Assembly: GCA_009761415.1 (NCBI GenBank)
Contig: QUOL01000007.1
Location: 434,001-498,000, forward strand
Length of the DNA: 64,000 nucleotides
Direction of reading: 5' to 3'
Source: Sarcomyxa edulis
Lineage: Eukaryota; Basidiomycota; Agaricomycetes; Agaricales; Mycenaceae
The notes under the pieces are model-generated. The model was not told where the DNA came from, did no database searches, and saw nothing but the letters and a program-made list of their open reading frames with translations. The position numbers and the translations under genes are program-made. Of the stretch, positions 48,466 through 57,840 are shown piece after piece. Position 1 is the first letter of the stretch, and each line of letters opens with the position of its first letter.

Positions 48466-48562
48466 TATCCAAGGAATCAGTAACATGACTAGTATATACA
48501 AGCAACGCGTCAAAGTACTGGACATAGCGTTAGCAATGGACGTGTTTTGAGCAAGTTTTGAG

Positions 48563-48690
48563 TCGGCGCGTCGAAGTCACATGTACAAGGGTGATCATGA
48601 CAGTTTTATTTGCGGCAAACGCGCGTCGCGGGCTGAGAATTATTTTCCTCCAACTCTCCAATTGCCACTACTACTCGCGGGTGTCTGTTC
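48563..48690. repeat. Segment similar to the ELP3 upstream region (copy at 52386-52520)
   Basis: Shares CGCGTCGAAGTCAC, GGTGATCA, TCCAACTCTCCAATTGCCA and ACTCGCxGGTGT with 52386-52520, in the same order. The right-hand copy lies just upstream of ELP3. This copy lies between membrane-protein copy A and the broken copy B. Confidence 0.7.
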
Positions 48691-48908
48691 CTGCATCATC
48701 GAAATCGCTGCCTTGTTACTGCTTCGTACCCATTGATATACACCATTTTTGGCTGCTCAGTTTGTTTCGAATTCGAGAACTCCATACAATTTACAGGCTT
48801 CAATTCCCTGAAGCGCCCATAGTCTTGTCAAGGTTTTGCACGACCCAGGTCAACAAACCTCTTGGAGCTTGTTATCTAGAGAAAGCTCGTTGTGCTCTCA
48901 ACATCAAC

Positions 48909-49612
48909 ATGCCGGTTTTCCTCGCTCTTACTCTGTATTCGTAGTACGTTCCCAAAAACGCTCGCGCGCTGCCTCTTGTTGATTCCACCACTTCTACTAC
49001 CGAACTTCGCGGGCCATCCTCCTGCAACGGCTTACGAGATTACAGAACTATCTGAAACATCATCTGGAGTTGTGTTGCTCTGATCTCTACCTGCAATAGG
49101 TCACGATCCACCCGAATATCCCTGGGCCGGACGAAGTTACTCTGCGTTGTATGGGTTTGATGATCATGCCGTTGATCGCACAAGAAAACGTCATCTTGTG
49201 GGCGCTCAGGCAGTATATTCTTGCAAGAGAGTATGAGAAAAGATACAGTACGTCTGTGCTTCTGTCCTGATTTAGAAATACTTCATGACTTAACTGTACA
49301 TCACTAGAACGAGCTCATTGGGCCATGACTCATGGATTCTTTGCCCTCATGGGCGGCTTCATGCTCCTCGATAGTGACCGCTACAAAGGGATGTTGGTTC
49401 CAGACGACCGGCGGCGAAGGGAACAATCAAGTTTTCCCAGATCAAAGAGAAGGAGAATGAAGATCGGAGCAAAGGTGGTCGCGTCTAAAGGGCCCGTGGT
49501 GGTACAAACGACACGGTTCGTACTGCAGTGCATCACGTCTGCCAGTCATCAAGAGGTTGTGGCGCTTGCCAGCCACTGGGATGTTCCAGGTCAAAGTGCT
49601 AGCATAGTCTGA
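48909..49612 (+). pseudogene. Broken copy B of the membrane-protein family
   Basis: The sequence aligns with copies A and C but is disrupted. After MPVFLALTLYS comes an in-frame TAG. Related sequence then continues in other frames (NARALPLVDS, NIIWSCVALISTCN) with further stops. The second-exon part begins AMTHGFFALMGGFMLLDSDR and carries on through KGPVVVQTTRFVLQCI, with several short deletions. It stops after the equivalent of the first half of exon 2, so the C-terminal membrane segments are missing. The intron-like region between the halves (about 49245-49310) is still recognisable. Loss of the C-terminal half indicates a pseudogene rather than a sequencing error. Confidence 0.85.
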
Positions 49613-50247
49613 CATTCGTTCTGTCAAGTGATAGGTACTGCCATTGTGGGGTTGAGAAGTCTCCGAGATGAACCGGACAGGAAAAAGCTGGCACCAGTAC
49701 AGTCACGGAAAAACCAAGTGCAAGCGCTTAGCGCTCAGCGCTAAGACACCAGGAGGCAACAGCTCGAGGCATCGTCGGAACCTCATATTCATATGTTCGC
49801 TTTCATCACATTCAATACTTGGATATTAACGTCTCGAGGTCTCCGAGCGGACTGCAGGCGTCCACAACTTCCCCGAAGTCCGGGTGTTCCGACCTAGTAA
49901 CTGCATGTTCAAATCAACTGTTTCGCGGGCAGCGCGACTGAGACGATCAACGTCTACCATCTGGCTACCAGTTTCTTTGGTTCTTGAGAGCTGTCCGTGG
50001 AATCATCAAAAACCCATTTTGAAGGAAGGAGGAACTGGTGCGTAGCACTGAACTCTCATATGCTCGTCCTCATTTTGACCGAACGGCGTCTATTTGAAGC
50101 GAGTAGAAGACACGACAAGAACATACCATCTGTCAAATCCACCGCAATGCCTCGTTTACACCGGGTAGTTGCAATGAGGTGAGCCCTTTGCGTTATATAT
50201 CAAAGAGGCTTAGAAGCGCATCCTCTGTAGGACTCGTAAACGCCAAC
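49613..50247. other. Intergenic between broken copy B and copy C
   Basis: No gene. Contains the short repeat AGCGCTTAGCGCTCAGCGCTAAG (described in units of AGCGCT) near 49719-49745, which can fold on itself. The last about 220 bases resemble the region upstream of copy A. Confidence 0.55.
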
Positions 50248-51635
50248 ATGTTGATTTTTCTCGCCTTCACCCTGTATCTGTCGTTCTCATCTCCCGACAA
50301 CGCTCAGGCGTTACCTGTCCTCGATTCCAGCGGCGCCGCCAACCGCACGTCTTTCGTCCCCACTGAGCCGTCTTCCTGCAGTGACTTGGGACATTGCCGA
50401 ACTATATGGGACATCGTCTGGAGTTGCCTCGTCGTAATTTTCACCTGCAATTGGATTGCGATCCACCCGAACATCCCTGGCCCGAATGACAGTAGTCAGG
50501 AGATCATTCTACGTCGTATGCGTATCACGATCATTTCGTTGATCGCACCTGAGTTTATCGTTGTGTGGGCGCTGAGGCAGTGGTATGTAGCAAGGGATCA
50601 CGAGAAAAAATTTAGTACGTTTCTCGCATCACCCTCCAAAATATCCTGACACTTGCACAACTAGAAGATCATGGATGGACAATGACTCATGGCTTCTTTG
50701 CCCTTATGGGAGGCTTTATGCTCTTCGAGCATGATCAACCAGTCAAAATACTGCTTCCGGACGACATAGAACAGTTGAATAAGGAAGGGAGCATCGACTT
50801 TCCCAGCATCACGAAGAAACAAATCGAAGACAGAAGCAAGGGTGACCTCGTTTCTAAGGGGCTCGTGGTTGTACAAACAACATGGTTCATACTGCAGTGC
50901 ATTGCGCGAGGAGTCGAACGTCTTCCAGTCACCGAATTAGAGATTATGACGCTCGCGTACGCCACATTGAATTTCGTGACATATGCTCTCTGGTGGTATA
51001 AACCTCTCAACGTGCAATATTCCTTTCGAATTTATAAAAAATCACAGACCGAGCGAATAGTCGAAAATGATGGTGATGGGCCACAGGTAGCCATCACTGA
51101 TGGCTACCTGGAGTTCGAGCAGTGGGCTGTGTTGTACCCGTGGGACTCTCTGAACGCACCGGCCGCAATAAACATCTTATTACGGCCTTTCTTGGAAATG
51201 GCTGGTACGGAAGATAGGGCTTCCGAGAGTTTGAGGGTGCCTATATATCACGCGGGAGCTCTGAACGGCAGCTCCGCCTTTCAAATTGGTGCGGGTTCTA
51301 TCATGATCGCCACGATTTTTGGCGGCATCCACTGCATCGCATGGTCATTCGAATTCCCCTCCCACCAAGAGCAAATTCTGTGGCGCGCGTCATCGCTTAC
51401 TGCGACGTGCATACCGCTTACTATGCTATTGCTGACAGTAGCACAAGTAGCAGTGACTGGCCTGAGCTATGGTCCACAGGCTCTCATCGATATCAACTAT
51501 AAATTTGTGATAGCCTCCCTCGTATATGTCTTCGTCCGCCTCGATCTTATCGTCCAAGCGTTCATCTCTCTGAGGACACTACCTCCTGGTGCCTACGAGA
51601 CAGTTCATTGGACGACATTCATACCTCATATATAA
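50248..51635 (+). CDS. Multi-pass membrane protein, copy C of a tandem family
   Basis: Two exons (50248-50614, 50665-51635) give 445 residues. The N-terminal hydrophobic stretch MLIFLAFTLYLSFSS precedes a short polar loop and SDLGHCRTIWDIVWSCLVVI. Later segments include ISLIAPEFIVVWALRQW, WTMTHGFFALMGGFMLFEHD, VVVQTTWFILQCIARG, LAYATLNFVTYALWWYKPL, GGIHCIAWSFEFPSHQEQIL and FVRLDLIVQAFISLRTLPPG, ending FIPHI. About eight membrane segments are expected. All frames are intact and both splice sites are canonical. It is the most complete member of the cluster. The function is unknown. The Cys/His-containing loop before the first membrane pass (GHCRTIW) is shared by all copies and may be structural. 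Confidence 0.87.
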
Positions 51636-52651
51636 TCCCCCCTTGGATACAATACTGGTATTAACTTGTATAAGCACAGCGTGCGTGTACATAACAATCG
51701 TAAGCTTGTAATGGACGTGTATGACACCATTTATCGTTGCAAAATGCGAGTGGCAAGTCACAACTCGAAGTCCGAAGTCCCGGACAGGCGCATGCCTAAA
51801 TAAGGAAACGCGTCGTCCGGGCTCCGGATTCCGGAGGCAATTCGGACGAGATCTGAGCTATGGATCGCGAGTCTAAGCAAATTCTAAGTGCTCGGTACAC
51901 CCCAGACGATTGTGTAGATTGGGATAGATCTTATAGAGTCAAATTATGAATTAATTGATTTGTCGTGGAGGATGCAGTCTTTTGCACCACGGATCAAGCC
52001 TATGAGGAGTATTTGACCATGGTGGTTCTCAGAAATTTGACCCAGCAGGTCTAGGGAGGATTTATGGAGTTTTTATTGACTTGAACAGCAGCCTATGGAT
52101 TGTCTACAAGGCCTTCACGAATGATGGCCGGCATGCCCGAGGTCGTAGTCTGCCGTGGATATCCTAATTTGGAAGGCCACCCGGCGCGCGGCTTGAGTTG
52201 CGACTTGGCACTTCGAGTTTGCTTCGAGTTGGACAACTTCGTCTTGCAGTGGAAAAAAGGGTAAATGTGTGTAACATCACTACGATTTTTTGCAAGCCTT
52301 CTGACTTTTGACTCGAACAGATATTTAACAATGAAAAATGCATTCATAGACGTGTCTTGTGTTGGTCTTAAGTCCAACGTCGAGCGATTCGACGGCGGAC
52401 GCGTCGAAGTCACAAGGGTGGCCGGTGATCACGTGACTATCAAACGGCAAATGGGTCAGGAAATTGGCAGGAATTCTTTTCTCCAACTCTCCAATTGCCA
52501 CTATAACTCGCTGGTGTGCTTCCTCTCCGCAAATCTACTCTGGAATAATAGCAGCCAATAAAGCATATACAGCAGACTGCAGATTCAATGGCTCAGGGAA
52601 CTAGAGTTGAAGGTGCGAATTTCAGCCCCAACGACTCATAGATATCAAGAA
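51636..52651. other. Intergenic between copy C and ELP3, with an apparent insertion
   Basis: The first about 85 bases match the 3' flank of copy A (TAATGGACGTGT). Then about 660 bases (about 51724-52383) have no match in copy A's flank. After that, 52386-52520 resumes similarity with 48563-48690. The end of the region is the ELP3 promoter. Short palindrome-like GAAGTCCGAAGTCCCGG phrases occur near 51765. No coding sequence is seen. Confidence 0.5.
52386..52520. repeat. ELP3-upstream segment that recurs at 48563-48690
   Basis: Lies about 130-265 bases upstream of the ELP3 start. The copy between membrane genes A and B is recognisable over most of its length. See the entry at 48563. Confidence 0.7.
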
Positions 52652-54839
52652 ATGAAGGATTACATCCCAGGTCCATCCCAGGCCGAACAACTCCTGAGAG
52701 TCACCTCTGGAATTGCAGCAGAGCTCATAAAGGCTCACGATGCAAACGAAACCGTCTCATTGAACGTCATCCGTTCTAAAATCAGCAAGAAATTCGCTTT
52801 CGGAGGGGTCCCGAGACTGGTCGATATCATTAGTGCTATTCCAGATGAGTACAAGAAAGCTTTGTTACCCAAACTAAAGGCCCGGCCTATACGCACGGCT
52901 AGTGGGGTGCGTTCATCTCGTTCGCCGAAACGAAGTATTCGAGCTCAAGAAAATGCGATTATGTCTAGATAGCCGTCGTCGCTGTTATGTGTAAACCACA
53001 TCGTTGTCCCCATATCGCAATGACTGGAAATATCTGTGTGTGCGTAGCAACACCCTTCTCTCAACTTTATCCGTGTCACCTTTGATTCTGTGTAGATATT
53101 GCCCAGGAGGGCCAGATTCCGATTTCGACTACAGCACACAAAGTTACACTGGTTACGAGCCTACCAGTATGCGAGCCATCCGTGCACGATACGATCCTTA
53201 CGAACAAACCCGGGGCCGAGTGGAGCAACTCAAGAGTCTGGGTCATAGCGTAGACAAGGTGCGTTGATCTCCCATGGATATGACTCGTATCTCACCTCCT
53301 TGACTTTCTAGGTAGAATTCATTGTCATGGGTGGGACGTTCATGAGTATGCCAGAAGAATACCGGTCAAAGTTCATCGCACAACTACATAATGCCCTGTC
53401 TGGTTTCACGGGAACGGACGTTGATGAAGCTGTTAGGTTCGCACAAACCATTAGATCGGTATAACTCTTACTAAATCACGATTCTAGATACTCCGAACAA
53501 AGTAAATCCAAAGCCATCGGTATCACAATCGAAACTCGACCAGATTACTGCTTGCGTCCACATCTCAGGTAAGATCCACTCTCAAATCTCTCGCTTCCAA
53601 AACCCCTTATCTCCCCCTCATATCACATAGTCAAATGCTCCGCTACGGTTGCACCCGCCTCGAAATCGGCGTCCAATCCGTCTACGAAGACGTCGCCCGC
53701 GACACCAACCGCGGCCACACCGTCCGCGCCGTCTCCGAATCCTTCCATCTCGCCAAAGACGCCGGCTTCAAAGTCGTAGCCCACATGATGCCCGACCTTC
53801 CCAACGTCGGTGTCGAGCGTGACTTGGAACAATTCAAAGAGTACTTCGAGAACCCCATGTTTAGGAGTGATGGGTTGAAGATATACCCGACGTTGGTTAT
53901 CAGAGGGACGGGGTTGTATGAGCTTTGGAGGACGGGGAGGTATAAGAATTATACGCCGAATGTGTTGGTGGATGTGGTGGCTAGGATATTGGCGTTGGTG
54001 CCGCCTTGGACTAGGGTTTATCGGGTGCAAAGGTGAGTGTTTGTTTCTTTTGTCTTCGTTTTCTTCGTCTCATTGGATTAAAGAGATATTCCATTACCGC
54101 TGGTAACGAGTGGTTGCGAAAATTCGGGGAACCTTCGAGAGCTCGCCCTGAATCGAATGAAAGACTTTGGTGCGGTCTGTCGAGATGTACGATATCGTGA
54201 AGTCGGGGTGAGTCGAGGAATGTTCCTTAACCATTGTCTCTCGCTAATAGTTAGCATAGATACACGAAATCCACCACAAAGTCCGTCCCGAATCTGTCGA
54301 GCTTCTCAGACGGGACTACGCAGCCAACGGCGGCTGGGAGACATTCCTCTCCTACGAAGACCCAGAAGCGGATATCCTCGTCGGACTCCTGCGTCTACGG
54401 AAATGTTCAGAAGAGGGGACGTTCCGTCCTGAATTGGTGAAGAAAGAAGGAGATGAGGGTGGGTGTAGTATTGTACGAGAGTTGCATGTTTATGGGACGG
54501 CTGTACCTGTGCATGCACGGGATCCGACCAAGTTCCAACATCAGGTGGGTTCTTCGGAAGTGGGGGAGCTCTGGATGTGCTTTGACGTTGACTGTTTCTT
54601 GTTTTTTCTGCAGGGATTCGGAACGCTTTTGATGGAGGAAGCTGAACGGATAGCGCGAGAGGAACATGGGAGTATAAAATTGGCAGTCATCTCTGGTATG
54701 TTTTCCTCCTCCCTCCTTCCCCCCCAAAGAAAGGCCAGAGTCCAACTAATTATCTTCTATAGGCGTAGGCACAAGAGATTACTATCGAAAACTGGGATAC
54801 GAATTAGACGGGCCATACATGAGCAAGTCTTTACTGTGA
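52652..54839 (+). CDS. ELP3: Elongator catalytic subunit ELP3
   Basis: Ten exons from ATG at 52652 (52652-52906, 52969-53039, 53096-53258, 53312-53436, 53488-53568, 53631-54032, 54084-54207, 54260-54544, 54614-54695, 54763-54839) give 554 residues, the normal ELP3 length. The radical-SAM/iron-sulfur part contains [20 protein letters not shown], then [15 protein letters not shown] and [20 protein letters not shown]. The C-terminal acetyltransferase domain has [17 protein letters not shown] and [13 protein letters not shown], ending [20 protein letters not shown]. With Elp1/2/4-6 it modifies U34 of tRNA anticodons (cm5/mcm5). An ATG at 52588 with a first exon to 52612 would add nine residues, but the intron would be only 37 nt, so I prefer 52652. 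It converges on MDM12, 172 bp downstream. Confidence 0.97.
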
Positions 54840-55011
54840 CTATGAGAGGCGTACATGGATGTGCCGTACGTGGGGACGAATGACGACGACTTCTTCGATT
54901 GCTTGCTTGCTTGTATTGTTAGATCCACCTCTATATCCTTATTGATTTCCTATTGTGTTGTCCCCATGAACTCTGGTTAGAATACGATCCAGAGTCACCA
55001 TCGCCAGTCGA

Positions 55012-56157
55012 TCACGGATCTCCCATAAGCAGTGTATGAAAATTCGGAAAAACGAGTTCCTCCTCGACCGTCTTCCGTATCACATCCTGGATGAACCGTT
55101 CCACGCGTGTAACGTTCTTCAACACATGTTTATCTGCCTGACCTATCTCGCTCTCGATATAGATACTGGGTAATAACCGTTGACCGACAGGTAAAGGCTT
55201 CGTTTGGCGAGGGGGCAGGATCGACGCTGCGTCGTCGTCGAGTTCGACTGGTGGTATCGTGCTGGTGCTAGTATCTGCGCTACTCGGAGAATCACGTTTC
55301 GGACGAGCACCAGCAGCAGGCCCGTACGGGTCTTGATCGTCTAGGATACAGATATGGATTCGCCGTCGTTCGCCTTCGTACGCCACGGCGAGTTCTCCTG
55401 TGAATAGAAGACCTGTGACGGAGAGTTTTATAGGGAGGGACATGAACATGGGAGAAGGATAGTTGATGAGGAGGGATGTGGTTAGGGTGATACGCATGTC
55501 GGACGGCCAGTTTATGTGTAGATGTACTTGGAGGTTTGGGTGTGCGGGGGGAGGAGGCTGGTCCTGTGGTAATGGTGGTGCTGCTGCCGCTGGTATGGGT
55601 TTCGCAGGCTCTGGTGGTTCTGGTGGTCCAGGAGCGAGTGTAGGAGGGGTACTACGGAAGAAAGGTGTATTAGGCCATGGGGTATGTGCCGTAGGCCTAA
55701 AATCAACGAGACTGGGTATATTGAGACCTGAATTCCACATATCCGGAGGTGAATGCAATGAAGGATTAGATGCAGTGAACATATCTGCAGGTCCAGATCC
55801 ACGTCCTCCATATCCATAGCGGATATGTGGGGGCAAATGTTGGTATGCTGTTGCTCGTCTGGAAACCCATTCAAAGCCTTCATCGTCGTCGTCGTCTTCT
55901 TCAGCGCCTTCGGTTACTTTTACGGGTTCTCGGTCAGAGCTGTCAGAGGAGTCGTCGTCCTCGAGGAAGTCTCTGTAGATATCTCGGAGGTCCACGAGTT
56001 CGATGTCGGGTGATACGGAACCGAATTCGAGGGAGGTTACTTCGACTGGACCGATGAAGGACGGTCGGGGTGTGGACGCTAATTGTCTGTTGAGAACGTC
56101 GACGAGATATGAAGATAGAGACGAGTCGAGCTTGCCCCAATCCAAGTCGATAGACAT
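55012..56157 (-). CDS. MDM12: MDM12, ERMES complex subunit (SMP domain)
   Basis: A single exon encodes 381 residues, starting at ATG 56155-56157. The N-terminus MSIDLDWGKLDSSLSSYLVD, followed by FIGPVEVTSLEFGSVSPDIE, is diagnostic of Mdm12, as are DLRDIYRDFLEDD, LQVHLHINWPSDMRI, SLPIKLSVTGLLFTGELAVA and the terminal KNVTRVERFIQDVIRKTVEE. Mdm12 is a cytosolic-facing, lipid-binding SMP protein that bridges Mmm1 in the ER and Mdm10/Mdm34 in the mitochondrial outer membrane. A central insertion of about 130 residues (acidic run DDDDDEGFEWVS, then Pro-rich) splits the SMP domain, as in other basidiomycete Mdm12 proteins, and makes it longer than the yeast protein. No intron is needed to keep the frame open. 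Confidence 0.96.
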   Translation of the reverse strand: MSIDLDWGKLDSSLSSYLVDVLNRQLASTPRPSFIGPVEVTSLEFGSVSPDIELVDLRDIYRDFLEDDDSSDSSDREPVKVTEGAEEDDDDDEGFEWVSRRATAYQHLPPHIRYGYGGRGSGPADMFTASNPSLHSPPDMWNSGLNIPSLVDFRPTAHTPWPNTPFFRSTPPTLAPGPPEPPEPAKPIPAAAAPPLPQDQPPPPAHPNLQVHLHINWPSDMRITLTTSLLINYPSPMFMSLPIKLSVTGLLFTGELAVAYEGERRRIHICILDDQDPYGPAAGARPKRDSPSSADTSTSTIPPVELDDDAASILPPRQTKPLPVGQRLLPSIYIESEIGQADKHVLKNVTRVERFIQDVIRKTVEEELVFPNFHTLLMGDP

Positions 56158-56521
56158 CGAGACTCAGTGCTATAGATGGTATAAGCTCAAGATGTTTTTG
56201 CGATATCCCGATCACTCCAACTTGGGATCGTGCCACAGTGCAACGATATGTTTTGCGAGTCAAGATAGATTCATCAGTGCTAGCACCGAGGTTACAAATT
56301 GGCAGTATACATGAACAAGTTCGGAAAGCGCTATTACAATATAGACGACTGAGTCTGAGAACCCGGTCTCGAGACGACATTTGGGAGTGGCATCAGTATG
56401 CCACCTACGTTACTGATAAAATGGACGAGCTCGAGTTAAATGCATGCACAGAGAACGAAGGAATATACTCACCAAAACATGGAGAGAGAAATTCGCACGC
56501 AACGGAGTGTATTTGGGTGAA
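56158..56521. other. Intergenic between MDM12 and the LIS1-like gene
   Basis: The MDM12 promoter region and the LIS1-like 3' flank, both on the minus strand. Nothing else is seen. Confidence 0.6.
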
Positions 56522-57840
56522 TCAAGTGAACCAGATCTTGATGCCCTGGTCTACACTTCCAGAAGCCACGGCATAGACCGCTTTCTCTGGTTCAGCAGCG
56601 TTCAGCTTACCCGCAGTGGTCACTTGCGGTCCCAATGCAAGGGAGGTAACAAAGTGATCATGCGCGACGGTGGTCCTCACGCACTCTCCGGTAGACAACG
56701 ACCACACACGGATCGTTTTATCGTCAGAGGCGGATAGAAGGTATTTACCCGAAGGATGGAATATGAGTGCTCTGATCCAGTTTTTGTGACCGACCTGTAG
56801 AAAAGAGGTGTGAAGGAATCAAGTCTCGATATAGACAATATAACCCACAAAGGTTTTCAACAGTTGACCACTTTGGGTATTCCAGAGTTTGATTGTAAGA
56901 TCTCTCGATGCAGTGACTACAAACACTCCAGGTTGGATCGCACTGTCGGCGTCCTGGTAATAAAGAAATATTGGTAAAATTTCGACTCGGTGAATTGCGA
57001 GAGATGATTACGCACCGACAAACCTGCTAGTTCTCGGATTGCCGGATACGCCACAATGGGGGCGAATTCTACGGCTTCGAGAACATCTGTATGACCGCTT
57101 AGTACCTTCGCTTCCTCGCCTGTTAGTGGGTTCCAAATCCGAGCAGTCTGGACAGATCGCATGAAATGGTCAAGTCTAAGTGTGATGGTTCACGAACATA
57201 CCCTGTCGTTGGAGCAACTGGCTAGCAGGACTCCGTCATCCGAGGGTACAACGTATCGCACCCATTCGGAATGACCAAGGATTGTTCGTACCAGATCTCT
57301 AGAATCGAAGACCGGTGTCAGTGCCAAGAAAGCAAGATCCACGGATATATCGCCTGAGTACCCACCCAGAAGTGACATCGAAGAGTCGTATCTTGCGGTC
57401 ACGACAAGCGCTGGCAATCAATTGATCTCCGGGCAAGAATCGAGCACAAGATACAGAGTGTTCATGCCCTACAAGGGTCTTAGTATTATTCCAACCGTTC
57501 TCGATGTCCCAGATCTTGACGTTTAGATCCGTCGAGCACGATACTGGTAAGGTTCTCACCATCGATCACAATCATGAGAGATCGCAGGAAGATCTTACTT
57601 ACCCAGCAAAAGTCCGTTATCACTGAAGTCAACGTCTGTCACTGCTTGAGTATGAGCATTAAGTGTCCTCTCGATCACTTTCGTTTTCCAGTCCCAGATC
57701 ATCACCGTAGTATCCTCACTTGCGGATGCTAGGATGGAACGTTGGGGATGGAATGCTATACGGGTGACCGGAGATGCATGTCCTGTTAGGACATGGGCAG
57801 CTGAAGATGCGAAAGGAATAAAGTCAGTTTCTGAGGACAT
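56522..57840 (-). CDS. LIS1/PAC1-like WD40 protein without LisH domain
   Basis: Six exons (57603-57840, 57366-57543, 57202-57298, 57016-57147, 56849-56953, 56522-56794) give 340 residues. Seven WD40 blades follow the LIS1/NudF pattern: [116 protein letters not shown] and [10 protein letters not shown] ending [15 protein letters not shown]1 regulates cytoplasmic dynein and nuclear migration. The usual first about 80-90 residues (LisH dimerisation motif and coiled coil) are missing: the model starts [20 protein letters not shown], and I find no LisH-like exon on the minus strand up to about 58.4 kb. It may be a second, LisH-less paralog or an incomplete model. Confidence 0.85.

Noticed and set aside
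52588..52612. Alternative ELP3 first exon (ATG at 52588)
   Set aside because: It needs a 37-nt intron, shorter than any other in the window; the in-frame ATG at 52652 has a good upstream context and gives the usual protein length.
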